From NCBI GenBank assembly GCA_041190985.1, contig JBEEPT010000147.1:1-26342 (forward strand): a stretch of DNA of 26,342 nucleotides, written 5' to 3'. The notes under the pieces were generated by a model. The model made no database searches, was not told where the DNA came from, and was given only the letters and a program-made list of their open reading frames with translations. Below, piece after piece: positions 15,939-22,787 of the stretch. The position numbers were made by a program, and so were the translations under genes. The DNA comes from Malikia sp041190985. GTDB taxonomy: Bacteria > Pseudomonadota > Gammaproteobacteria > Burkholderiales > Burkholderiaceae_C. Positions within the stretch are counted from its first letter, which is position 1, and each line of letters begins with the position of its first letter.

Positions 15939-16034
15939 TACCATCACATACCAACGTTTTGTTGGTACTTCTGTTGGTACCTGTGCTGGTACCAGCGCCA
16001 GCAGCGGGGCAAGTACCAACACCCAGATACCAAC
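15939..16034. repeat. Seven TACCAAC-type repeats upstream of integrase
   Basis: Copies: TACCATC at 15939, TACCAAC at 15949, inverted GTTGGTA at 15961 and 15973, GCTGGTA at 15985, then TACCAAC at 16014 and 16028. The middle ones are exactly 12 bp apart. The 15949 and 15961 copies form a hairpin, and 15986-15995 is a perfect CTGGTACCAG palindrome. The position, directly before the integrase ATG at 16047, suggests arm-type integrase or excisionase sites, or autoregulatory operators. Confidence 0.75.
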
Positions 16035-16046
16035 AGGGCGCACGAC

Positions 16047-17303
16047 ATGGCACTGAACGACACCTTCATCAAGAACAGCACCAAGTGGAGCGGCAAGCCT
16101 GCGGGCGACAAACACAGTGACGGCGGCGGGCTGTACCTGCACGTCAAGGAGTCGGGCAGGTACTGGCGCATGAACTACCGGCTGTCCGGCAAACAGAAGA
16201 CGCTGGCGCTGGGCGTCTATCCCGCTGTCACGCTGGCCCAGGCGCGCAAGGGGCGCGACGCTGCCAAGGAGCTGATAGCCCAGGGCATAGACCCCAGCGC
16301 AGCCAAGCAGGACGCCCAGCACGCCGAGAAGGTGGCGGCGGCAAGCACGTATGAGGCAGTGGCGCGAGAGTTCCACCAGATCAAGGCCGGGGGGCGCGAC
16401 GGCTGGAGCGAGGGCCACGCCAAGAAGTGGCTCCGGCTGAATGAGCTGTACCTGTTCCCGGCCATCGGTCGCACACCCATTGCAGAGATTCGGCCCAAGG
16501 CATTGATTGCGGCGCTGCGCAAGGTGGAAGCAAGGGGCATTCTGGCGACGGCGCACAGCCTGCGCGAAATGGCGGGGCAGGTCTTTCGCTACGCCGTGCA
16601 AACCGAGCGGATCGAACAGAACCCGGTGCCCGACCTGAAAGGCGTACTCACCCCGCACGTCGAGAAGCACCACCCGGCCATCCTAGACCCCGTGAAGGCC
16701 GGCGAGCTGCTGCGCGCCATTGATGCCTACACAGGCCAGCCGGCGACCGTGGCGGCGCTCAAGTTGTCGGCGCTGTTCTTCCAGCGGCCCGGCAACATCC
16801 GGAAGATGGAATGGGCATGGATCGACTTTGAGCGCGCCATGCTGACCATTCCGCCTGCCGACATGAAGAACACCAAGGCGCAGAAGATCAACGGCAAGCC
16901 GCACCTGATCCCGCTGGCGCGGCAGGCGGTCGAGATACTGCGGGCGATCCAGCCGCTGACCTGCGCCAGCCGCTACGTGTTCGCCGGTGCGCGCTCGCTG
17001 ACCCGGCCCATGTCCGACAACACCATCAATGCGGCGCTGCGGCGCATGGACTTCAGCAGTGACGAGCATGTGGCGCACGGTTTCCGGGCGATGGCCCGCA
17101 CCATGCTGGCCGAGCGCCTGCACGGCATCCCCGACGCCCTGGTGGAAGCCCAGCTTGGCCACGGCAAGAGCGGGCCGCTCGGGGCAGCCTACGACCGCGC
17201 CGAGTACATGGATCAGCGCCGCGAGGTGATGCAGACGTGGGCGGACTACCTGGACAAGCTGCGCACCGGGGCCGATGTGATCGCCTTGCACCGGGCGGCA
17301 TGA
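16047..17303 (+). CDS. int: P4-type tyrosine integrase
   Basis: 418 residues. The N-terminal DUF4102-type arm-binding domain has SDGGGLYLHVKESGRYWR (24-41) and LALGVYP. The core-binding domain is about 100-200, and the catalytic domain has R247 (FFQRPGN), H344-x-x-R347 (HGFR), H372 (LGHG) and nucleophile Y382 (AAYDRAEY). It would integrate and excise the element at the 3' end of tRNA-Leu, which lies 200 bp upstream in the same orientation. All catalytic residues are intact, so it may be active. The ATG at 16047 follows the TACCAAC repeat array. A terminator ends the gene. Confidence 0.96.
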   Translation: MALNDTFIKNSTKWSGKPAGDKHSDGGGLYLHVKESGRYWRMNYRLSGKQKTLALGVYPAVTLAQARKGRDAAKELIAQGIDPSAAKQDAQHAEKVAAASTYEAVAREFHQIKAGGRDGWSEGHAKKWLRLNELYLFPAIGRTPIAEIRPKALIAALRKVEARGILATAHSLREMAGQVFRYAVQTERIEQNPVPDLKGVLTPHVEKHHPAILDPVKAGELLRAIDAYTGQPATVAALKLSALFFQRPGNIRKMEWAWIDFERAMLTIPPADMKNTKAQKINGKPHLIPLARQAVEILRAIQPLTCASRYVFAGARSLTRPMSDNTINAALRRMDFSSDEHVAHGFRAMARTMLAERLHGIPDALVEAQLGHGKSGPLGAAYDRAEYMDQRREVMQTWADYLDKLRTGADVIALHRAA

Positions 17304-17316
17304 CCCAGCGCCAGCA
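17301..17316 (+). repeat. 16-bp direct repeat, copy 1 (at integrase stop)
   Basis: TGACCCAGCGCCAGCA begins with the integrase stop codon and is identical to the sequence starting at the SSB gene stop (23659-23674). Each copy is followed within about 15 bp by a C/G hairpin terminator. Confidence 0.8.
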
Positions 17317-17329
17317 GCACCAGCATCAG

Positions 17330-17353
17330 CCCGGCCAGAGCGCCGGGTTTTTT
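17330..17353 (+). terminator. Terminator after integrase
   Basis: Stem CCCGGC (17330-17335) pairs with GCCGGG (17342-17347) around a 6-nt loop, followed by six T residues. It separates int from the downstream region. Confidence 0.82.
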
Positions 17354-17400
17354 GTTCCCGCCAGCCCGTGAATTTCTCACGCGAATTTGTATTTGTATCC

Positions 17401-17510
17401 GTTCCATCCGTTCCATCCGTTCCACCCGTTCCATACATAGGCTTTCATAGGGAGAGCGGGGGAGAAAATGCCGGAACGGGTGGAAAGTGTGACCCGTTCC
17501 ATCCGTTCCA
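17401..17510. repeat. 9-bp GTTCCATCC repeat arrays A and B
   Basis: Array A is four tandem 9-bp units at 17401-17436 (GTTCCATCC, GTTCCATCC, GTTCCACCC, GTTCCATAC). Array B has the inverted unit GGAACGGGT (17473-17481) facing ACCCGTTCC (17492-17500), then a further GTTCC unit to 17510. The same repeat family recurs at 22822-22954. Candidate replication iterons or regulator sites; not CRISPR, since there are no spacers. Confidence 0.85.
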
Positions 17511-17686
17511 GTGACGGCGCAATCCTGGCAGAGCTGGCGCATCAGGGCGTGATCATGGGGCGGGTTGTTGGCGGCGTGTGGTCCCCACTGGCTCCTAGTA
17601 CAATACTCCTATGCATGTGGTCTGGAAGCGGGGTAGCTACCGCTTGTAAGGCAGGCGTCAAGCCCCTGCCTGAGTTTCTAGAGTGA
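17468..17686 (+). CDS. Possible small protein of 72 residues, unknown
   Basis: An ATG with a strong ribosome site (GGGGGAG, 4 nt spacing) opens a 72-codon frame across repeat array B. I do not recognise the product (MPERVESVTRSIRSSDGA... ending KPLPEFLE). The N-terminal VERVESVTRSIRS part is simply the 9-bp repeat read in frame. The C-terminal half overlaps two DNA hairpins at 17626-17671. It could be a real small regulator or only an accident of a structured non-coding region. Confidence 0.3.
   Translation: MPERVESVTRSIRSSDGAILAELAHQGVIMGRVVGGVWSPLAPSTILLCMWSGSGVATACKAGVKPLPEFLE
17626..17671. other. Two adjacent hairpins, possible small RNA or regulatory site
   Basis: AAGC/GCTT arms enclose the perfect palindrome GGTAGCTACC (17632-17641). 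3 bp later AGGCAGG (17649-17655) pairs with CCTGCCT (17665-17671). A TACAAT hexamer lies about 25 bp upstream at 17599-17604. On the minus strand TTGACG (complement of 17658-17663) could serve as a -35 element. The stretch 17690-17843 beyond it holds no gene; a weak TTGATG (17735) to TATTCC (17758) pair with a 17-bp spacer may be the promoter for the AlpA-like genes. Confidence 0.4.
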
Positions 17687-17843
17687 TTGGCGATCCTCAC
17701 TGACTTTGCAATCGGGGTTTTGGGGTTCTCCCGGTTGATGGTCTACAAAATGCCCACTATTCCAGTGCAGAGGCTTGCGTATGGCGTTTCACGCCTGCGC
17801 GAGCTTTTTTTGCTTGGCAGGCGGCGCCCATTTCGGAGAAACG

Positions 17844-18098
17844 ATGGCGCTTATACGACTGCCGGCAGTCAAGGCCCAATGCGGCTACCCCTCAGACACG
17901 AGCATCTACAACAACATCAGGGCAGGGCTTTTCCCTCGGCCCGTTCCCATTGGCGCGCGGGCTGTTGGCTGGCCTGACGACGAGGTGGATGCGATCAACT
18001 CGGCGCGCATCGCTGGCGCTGACGATGATGCACTACGCGCCCTGGTGGAGCGCCTGCACGCGAAACGCGCCGAACGGCTGGCGCTGTTGGCGGCGTGA
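17844..18098 (+). CDS. AlpA-family helix-turn-helix regulator (first)
   Basis: 84 residues. The pattern LIRLPAVKAQCGYPSDTSIYNNIRAGLFPRPVPIGARAVGWPDDEVDA is the AlpA/MerR-like fold of prophage and satellite regulators, in which the helix-turn-helix is followed by the FPxPVxIGxRxVGW wing. AlpA-type proteins activate or repress integrase/excision functions, for example P4 Vis. The ATG at 17844 has CGGAGAA as ribosome site; the longer frame from 17775 adds an unlikely Cys/Ala-rich lead. It is 11 nt from a second AlpA-like gene. Function is by family; the target is inferred. Confidence 0.85.
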   Translation: MALIRLPAVKAQCGYPSDTSIYNNIRAGLFPRPVPIGARAVGWPDDEVDAINSARIAGADDDALRALVERLHAKRAERLALLAA

Positions 18099-18109
18099 AA
18101 GGGGGTGCA

Positions 18110-18361
18110 ATGATCCCCGCCGCATCATTCGACGCATTGCCAGACAGCGCATTTCTGCGCGAGTCGCAACTGATCCAAAGCCCGAAGCGGCCCGGCGTGC
18201 TGGCACCCTTGCCTTTCAGCGCGCCCACGCTGTGGCGCAAGGTCAAGGCGGGCACGTTCCCGAAGCCGGTCAAGCTGGGCGAACGCATCACCGCCTGGAG
18301 GGTTTCCGAGGTCCGCGCCTGGATCGAGGCGCAGACCACGGCTGTGGGAGGTGTGCAATGA
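18110..18361 (+). CDS. AlpA-like helix-turn-helix protein (second)
   Basis: 83 residues. FLRESQLIQ..., LPFSAPTLWRKVKAGTFPKPVKLGERITAWRVSEVRAWIEAQ is again the AlpA-like winged helix with the TFPKPVKLGxxxxAWR wing. It is clearly not a copy of the preceding gene: only the fold pattern is shared. The ATG at 18110 is supported by AAAGGGGGTGCA upstream; an in-frame ATG at 18095 overlaps the previous stop. It ends in an ATGA overlap with the next gene, so it is translationally coupled. One of the pair may be an excisionase and the other a transcriptional regulator. Confidence 0.85.
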   Translation: MIPAASFDALPDSAFLRESQLIQSPKRPGVLAPLPFSAPTLWRKVKAGTFPKPVKLGERITAWRVSEVRAWIEAQTTAVGGVQ

Positions 18362-18759
18362 CCGACACCCAGAAAAAGAAAAATCCCACCGGGGACACCA
18401 CACCCCCGGCAGGCCAGAACGGAAAAACAACCGACATGGCGATTGTCCTACTGACAGGGCGAGGCGGCAAAGTGCCGAAGTTCTCACCCAGGCAGGCCCG
18501 CGCCGTAGACGCCATGAAGGGCGGCGAATGGGTCATCCGCGAGGCGTTGGACCGGATTGCCGGCGCTTCCAACAGTCCCGACCTGATCCAGCAGCTAATG
18601 CGCAAGTTCGGCCATGACGCCATCGACAGTGAGCGGTTCCACGCCATCGACCGGGATGGGCGAGCCTGCCGACCGGGCCGCTACCGATTCAACGCCATCG
18701 GCCTGGAGCGCCTGGCGAAGTTCGAGGCAGCCAACGACAGCGGGGAGGCGGCAGCGTGA
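18358..18759 (+). CDS. Hypothetical protein, 133 residues
   Basis: I do not recognise a named family. Residues 1-30 are a polar, Lys/Thr/Pro-rich and probably disordered leader. From residue 45 the sequence looks folded: PRQARAVDAMKGGEWVIREALDRIAGASNSPDLIQQLMRKFGHDAIDSERF, then AIDRDGRACRPGRYRF. The shape suggests a small DNA-binding or phage-type regulatory protein, perhaps a Rha- or HTH-like domain, but no motif proves this. It overlaps the preceding AlpA-like gene by ATGA, placing it in the same operon. The next 360 bp are a structured leader and not an obvious gene. Confidence 0.75.
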   Translation: MTDTQKKKNPTGDTTPPAGQNGKTTDMAIVLLTGRGGKVPKFSPRQARAVDAMKGGEWVIREALDRIAGASNSPDLIQQLMRKFGHDAIDSERFHAIDRDGRACRPGRYRFNAIGLERLAKFEAANDSGEAAA

Positions 18760-18860
18760 CCCTGATGCCCACCCGATCCCCCAGCCGGCCCGAGAGCGCG
18801 CGCCGAGTGCCGGGTATGGCTCGACGTATCCAGCGCCAGCCAAAGACCGCCAGCACATGC

Positions 18861-18866
18861 CATAAT
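18861..18866 (+). promoter_or_regulatory. Candidate -10 box for the RNA leader/replication operon
   Basis: CATAAT lies immediately before the first hairpin of the leader; no strong -35 is seen 17 bp upstream. If used, transcription would start near the base of the hairpin at 18867, similar in arrangement to the P4 early-left promoter ahead of its immunity region. Confidence 0.4.
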
Positions 18867-19110
18867 CACCGCAAGCCGAAAGGCCCGGTGTGTGATGACA
18901 CCATTGGTATAGCGGTCGCAGCCCCCACCGACAAGCGGGGTTTTGTCATGTCCGAATTGGTCCGGCGCGCGCCTGCGCGTGCTGGCATGGTTGCGGGCAA
19001 GATGGGCCTACCCGTGAGGATGGCCGCACGGCTATACCCGTGTCATCAACATCTTGCCCACCCGTTGCGTGTGATGACGCGGCGGGTGGCTTCTGAGTCT
19101 CGTATAGGAG
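18867..19110 (+). ncRNA. Structured leader with antisense-type complementary blocks (P4 CI / P1 C4-like candidate)
   Basis: Hairpin 1 (18867-18890): CACCG/CGGTG with an inner GCC-GAAA-GGC tetraloop. Hairpin 2 (18887-18902): GGTGT-GTGATG-ACACC, mutually exclusive with hairpin 1. A terminator-like CCCC/GGGG-TTTT follows (18922-18944). Block A (TGATGACAC 18893-18901 and GGTATAGC 18906-18913) is exactly complementary to block B (GCTATACC 19031-19038 and GTGTCATCA 19040-19048). Hairpin 3 (19058-19089) again displays a GTGATG loop, and TGATGAC plus GTATAG form a partial third block (C) reaching the AGGAG ribosome site of the gene at 19119. This is the organisation of P4 CI RNA and P1/P7 C4 immunity systems, where one RNA pairs with copies of its target in the same leader. 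Seen: the complementarity. Inferred: the function. Confidence 0.6.
18922..18945 (+). terminator. Terminator-like hairpin inside the leader
   Basis: CCCC (18922-18925 or the adjacent register) pairs with CGGGG (18936-18940) and is followed by TTTTGTC. It lies between block A and block B, so it could be a conditional terminator controlled by RNA pairing, as premature termination is in P4 immunity. Confidence 0.55.
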
Positions 19111-19118
19111 CCAAGACC

Positions 19119-19397
19119 ATGACCCAGGCAATCGCCGCCCTGGCGCGCACTGCTGCGCCCATCATCTCCATCGCCAGCCGTCGCGCTGCACCCACCCCGT
19201 CCGCCCTGGACACCACCGACCGCGACACCATCGCTTTGCACGTTCAGGCCGAGAATGCGCTCGCCATTGCGCTGGGCTTGCTGCGCAACCCGACCGGCAC
19301 CGCTGCCGACCTGGAGCGCGCCACCGCCCGGGCCTGCCGAGCCGCTACCCTGCTCAAGCGCGCCTGCGCTGCCCAGGTGGAAGGGGGTGCGGCATGA
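19119..19397 (+). CDS. Hypothetical Ala-rich protein, 92 residues
   Basis: First gene after the RNA leader. The product MTQAIAALARTAAPIISIASRRAAPTPSALD... is alanine-rich, with a helical C-terminal half (IALHVQAENALAIALGLLRN, DLERATARACRAATLLKRACAAQ). I do not recognise the family. The ATG at 19119 is chosen because AGGAG sits 9 nt upstream. The frame is open back to 18756 through the leader, and database entries may extend there, but that stretch is better explained by RNA structure. By position it matches the leader-controlled killer/inhibitor gene (kil/icd) of P4 and P1, which is inference. It ends in an ATGA overlap with the next gene. Confidence 0.65.
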   Translation: MTQAIAALARTAAPIISIASRRAAPTPSALDTTDRDTIALHVQAENALAIALGLLRNPTGTAADLERATARACRAATLLKRACAAQVEGGAA

Positions 19398-19675
19398 GAG
19401 AGGAAACCGCAAGCATCAAGGAGCTGGCGCGCACCGCCGCCGCCATGCGCTCCATGTCCGGCCCCGAGCTGCTGGAGCAGGCCCACCGCGTCGTGGACGG
19501 AGCCGCCCGAGGTATGGCACCCGCCTACTGGCGCGAGTGCTTCCAGCAGGCGATGGAGAACGTATCCGTAGCCCGCAGCATGGGCGAGAGCGAGACTGTC
19601 TCCGCTGTTGCCGGCATGTCGGCCATCGTCTGCGCTGCCTGCCTGATCCGGACCGAGGAAGGGGGCGAGCAATGA
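19394..19675 (+). CDS. Hypothetical protein, 93 residues
   Basis: Unrecognised, helical protein: EETASIKELARTAAAMRSMSGPELLEQAHRVVDGAARG, AYWRECFQQAMENVSVARSMGESETVSAVAGMSAIVCAACLIRTEEG. The last third is moderately hydrophobic (VAGMSAIVCAACLI) but too short and interrupted to call a membrane helix with confidence. It is coupled at both ends by ATGA overlaps (with the genes starting 19119 and 19672), so it is part of the replication operon. Likely a small accessory or regulatory protein of the element. Confidence 0.75.
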   Translation: MREETASIKELARTAAAMRSMSGPELLEQAHRVVDGAARGMAPAYWRECFQQAMENVSVARSMGESETVSAVAGMSAIVCAACLIRTEEGGEQ

Positions 19676-20067
19676 GCGCACCCACCGAAAAGAGCATCAC
19701 CCACCACGACGCGTTTGGCTGGTACGAGGGGGACTCCGCCACCTTCCTTGACCACCGCGCCATCGCTCGCGTTTCCGTCGCCTGCGAAGCCATCCAGACG
19801 CTGACCGCCGTGCTGATGCAGCGCGAAATAGACGGCAGCGATGAATTCACCGTGATGCCGCTCAAGCTGGACCATCGGGTTGCAATGGGGATGCTGAACG
19901 CTGTGGCCTGCTGTGCCGAGCTGGTCAAGACGTACGCCACGGGGATCGACGCGGAATCCGTAGGGGCCACCAGCTATCCCGCCAGCAGCCCCGGCGCGGA
20001 ACTGATGCGCGAGACGGCACGCAAGGCCGCCACGATGCGCCGCGCGCGTGACAGGGGGAACGCATGA
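19672..20067 (+). CDS. Hypothetical protein, 131 residues
   Basis: Unrecognised. The N-terminus (HHDAFGWYEGDSATFLDHRAIARVSVACEAIQTLTAVLMQREIDGSDEFTVMPLKLDHRVAMGMLNAVACCAELVKTYA) looks like a compact alpha-helical domain with one beta hairpin. The C-terminal tail (MRETARKAATMRRARDRGNA) is strongly basic and could touch nucleic acid. It overlaps both neighbours by ATGA, directly upstream of the primase/helicase gene, so a role in replication or its control is likely by context only. Confidence 0.78.
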   Translation: MSAPTEKSITHHDAFGWYEGDSATFLDHRAIARVSVACEAIQTLTAVLMQREIDGSDEFTVMPLKLDHRVAMGMLNAVACCAELVKTYATGIDAESVGATSYPASSPGAELMRETARKAATMRRARDRGNA

Positions 20068-22787
20068 ACGCCCCGCACCGCCACATCGGCGAGGCTGCAA
20101 CCCTGGCCGCCTTCGCTGACGCCATCCGGGGCGCTGGCCTGACGCCGCCCGAGCGGATCGAGGCAGACGGCGCGATCCACCGATTCAGCAGCAGCGGCCG
20201 GCGCGGCGACGATGCGGGCCGCTACTGCCTGCATCTGGACGGCGTGCCTGCGGGCTGGTTCCAGTGCTGGCGCACGATGGACCACGCCGAGAGCTGGTCC
20301 GCCAAGGACGCCACCGAGATGACGCCTGCCGAGCAGGCAGCGCACCGGCAGCGGGTCGAGGCCATGCAGGCCGCACGCAAGGCCGACCAGGAGCAGCGCC
20401 AGCAGCGAGCCAAAGCCGAGGCTGCACGGCGCTGGGAGGCGGCAGCACCGGCCCAGAATCACCCCTACCTGGGCCGCAAGGGCATCCAGGCTCACGGCGC
20501 AAGGGTCGAGGGTTACCTGCTGCTGATCCCCATGCACTTGACCGAAGGCGGCACCCTGCAAAGCCTGCAAGTGATCGATCCGACCGGCGGCAAGCGCTTC
20601 CTGCCGGGTGGACGGGTCAAGGGCTGTTTCTGCCTGCTGGGGGAGCGCGAGGAAATCGAGGACGGGGCCGAGCTGGTGATCTGCGAGGGCTACGCCACCG
20701 GCGCCAGCATCCGGGAGGCGACGGGCTACCCCGTGGCGGTCGCCTTCAACGCGGGCAACCTGGAGGCGGTCGCACTGGCGCTGCGGGCCAAGTACCCCGG
20801 CGCGCGCCTGATCCTGGCCGCTGACGACGACCACCGCACCGAGGGCAACCCCGGCATCACCAAGGCGACCGAGGCGGCGCAAGCGGTCGGCGCGCGGCTG
20901 GCCGTGCCCAGGTTCCCCGAGGACTGCCGACCGGATGATGCAACCGACTTCAACGACCTGCACGCCCTGGCCGGGCTGGATGCCGTGCGCGATGGCTTCG
21001 CGGACGCCGAGCAGGGCGCACCCGTGGCACCTCCTGCGCCAGCAATCCGCATCCCCGGCGAGGACGACCGTCCGGCCTTCCTGGTGCTGGACGACTGGCA
21101 CGACGACGACGGCACCCGGTACGCGCCCGGCGTGTGGCATTTCGGCATCAAGCATGGACGCGGCGACGCACCGCCCAGCCTGACCCAGCAGCGCGTTTGT
21201 GGGCCGCTGCACATCGAGGCCGTGACCACCGACCCCCAGGATCGCAACTATGGGCGGCTGCTGCGCTTCCGGACCACCACGGGCCGCTGGAAGTCGTGGG
21301 CGATGCCGATGGCGATGCTCAAGGGCGATGGGTCCGACCTGCGCGGCGAGCTGCTGGGCATGGGCCTGGACATTGCCCACCGAGGCCGGGACCAACTCAC
21401 GGCCTACCTGCAACATCGGGCACCGGACCGTGTGATCCAGTGCGCGACACAGACCGGCTGGGCTGGGCCCGGCCGTGATGCTTTCGTGTTGCCGGATGCG
21501 GTCATCGGTCCCCAGGCGGACGGCGTGACCTACCAGAGCGACCACGCGGGCGGCGACGAGTACACCACGCGCGGCACCCTGGCGGGCTGGCAGGCCGGCA
21601 CGGCGGCGCTGGCCGTGGGCAATCCCATGTTGGCCCTGGCGCTGTGCACCGCGTTTGCCGGCCCCGTGCTGGCAATCGTCGGCGCTGACAGCGGCGGCAT
21701 CAACACCATCGGCGCGAGCAGCAAGGGCAAGAGTTCCATGTTGGCGGCGGCGTGTTCGGTATGGGGCAGCCCGAGCTACCGGCGCAACTGGCGCGCCACG
21801 TCCAACGGGCTGGAATCGGTCGCGGCGCTGTTCAATGATTCGCTGCTGGCCCTGGATGAAATCAGCCAGTGCGACCCCCGCGAGGTGGGCGAGACGGTCT
21901 ACATGCTGGGCAATGGCCAAGGCAAGACCCGAGCAGCCCGGACGGGCGGCGCAAGAGCCGTGGCGCGCTGGCGGGTTTCGATCCTGTCCAACGGCGAGCG
22001 GTCCATCGTCGCCACGATGGAAGAAGGCGGGTTCAGGACCAAGGCCGGGCAGGCGGTGCGCATCATCGACCTGCCGGTCACGGATCAGGCGCATGGAGCC
22101 TGGGACACCCTGCACCACTACCCGACCGGCGCGGCGCTGTCTGACGCCCTGCGGCGCGAGGCCGAGGCGCACTACGGGCACGCGGGCCGGGCCTTCCTGG
22201 AACGGCTGACGCGGGACGACCACGACGCCGTGCGCGAGCTGCTGACCAGCATCAAGGCACTGCCCGAGTTCAACGCCGAAGCCGGGGAAGGCCAGTTTCA
22301 GCGAGTCGCGGCACGGTTCGCTGTGCTGGCGCTGGCTGGCGAGCTGGCGACTGCCTACGATGTGACCGGCTGGCCCAAGGGCGAGGCAATCCGCGCGGCG
22401 GCAGTGGCCCTGCGGCTGTGGCTGGGGATGCGCGACGGCAAGACCACGGACGCCGAGGGACCGCAAGTGGTCGAGCAGGTCACGGAGTTCATCGAGCGCC
22501 ACGGCGACAGCCGTTTCAGCGATGCCGACGCCGAACATGCCCAGCCGGTACGGGAACGCGCGGGATGGTGGAGACGGCGGGATGATGAGCGGGTCTACCT
22601 GTTCACGGCGGTCGGGATGCGCGAGGCGCTGCGAGGGTTCGACTACCGGCGCGCGCTGATGCACCTGGAGCAAGCCGGGATGGTTCGCAAGGCCAACGCA
22701 CGCGGCGACCGGCAGGACTCGCTGCGGATTGCGGGGCAACGGGTGCGCGTGTTCCAGGTCACGCCGATGCCGGAGGGCAACCCATGA
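20064..22787 (+). CDS. Toprim primase-like + DUF927 helicase-like replication protein (P4 alpha analogue)
   Basis: 907 residues. The N-terminal third has the Toprim fold with E208 (VICEGYATGAS) and the acidic triplet D254-D256 (LILAADDDH), preceded by a charged coiled-coil-like segment (about 90-130). The C-terminal half is DUF927, a helicase-like ATPase domain, with Walker A GASSKGKSS (550-558) and Walker B LLALDE (D598, E599), and further conserved ILSNGE. No zinc finger is obvious at the N-terminus. By architecture it would prime and unwind the element's DNA, as P4 alpha does. It is translationally coupled to both neighbours by ATGA. Family domains are confident; origin recognition is inferred. 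Confidence 0.9.
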   Translation: MNAPHRHIGEAATLAAFADAIRGAGLTPPERIEADGAIHRFSSSGRRGDDAGRYCLHLDGVPAGWFQCWRTMDHAESWSAKDATEMTPAEQAAHRQRVEAMQAARKADQEQRQQRAKAEAARRWEAAAPAQNHPYLGRKGIQAHGARVEGYLLLIPMHLTEGGTLQSLQVIDPTGGKRFLPGGRVKGCFCLLGEREEIEDGAELVICEGYATGASIREATGYPVAVAFNAGNLEAVALALRAKYPGARLILAADDDHRTEGNPGITKATEAAQAVGARLAVPRFPEDCRPDDATDFNDLHALAGLDAVRDGFADAEQGAPVAPPAPAIRIPGEDDRPAFLVLDDWHDDDGTRYAPGVWHFGIKHGRGDAPPSLTQQRVCGPLHIEAVTTDPQDRNYGRLLRFRTTTGRWKSWAMPMAMLKGDGSDLRGELLGMGLDIAHRGRDQLTAYLQHRAPDRVIQCATQTGWAGPGRDAFVLPDAVIGPQADGVTYQSDHAGGDEYTTRGTLAGWQAGTAALAVGNPMLALALCTAFAGPVLAIVGADSGGINTIGASSKGKSSMLAAACSVWGSPSYRRNWRATSNGLESVAALFNDSLLALDEISQCDPREVGETVYMLGNGQGKTRAARTGGARAVARWRVSILSNGERSIVATMEEGGFRTKAGQAVRIIDLPVTDQAHGAWDTLHHYPTGAALSDALRREAEAHYGHAGRAFLERLTRDDHDAVRELLTSIKALPEFNAEAGEGQFQRVAARFAVLALAGELATAYDVTGWPKGEAIRAAAVALRLWLGMRDGKTTDAEGPQVVEQVTEFIERHGDSRFSDADAEHAQPVRERAGWWRRRDDERVYLFTAVGMREALRGFDYRRALMHLEQAGMVRKANARGDRQDSLRIAGQRVRVFQVTPMPEGNP

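Noticed and set aside
17401..17510. Short tandem repeats as a possible CRISPR array
   Set aside because: Units are 9 bp and directly abutting, with no spacers and no cas genes in the window.
17246..17542. Minus-strand frame with MERVERMERMERI repeats
   Set aside because: The peptide is just the 9-bp DNA repeat translated, and the rest is antisense to the integrase 3' end.
18756..19397. A 213-codon frame spanning the leader and the gene at 19119
   Set aside because: Codons before 19119 coincide with strong RNA hairpins and complementary blocks, and the ribosome site is at 19106-19110. I kept the short gene, although the long form cannot be fully excluded.
19974..22739. A 921-codon open frame antisense to the primase/helicase gene
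   Set aside because: The sense frame has Toprim and DUF927 motifs; the antisense translation has none and is a codon-bias shadow.
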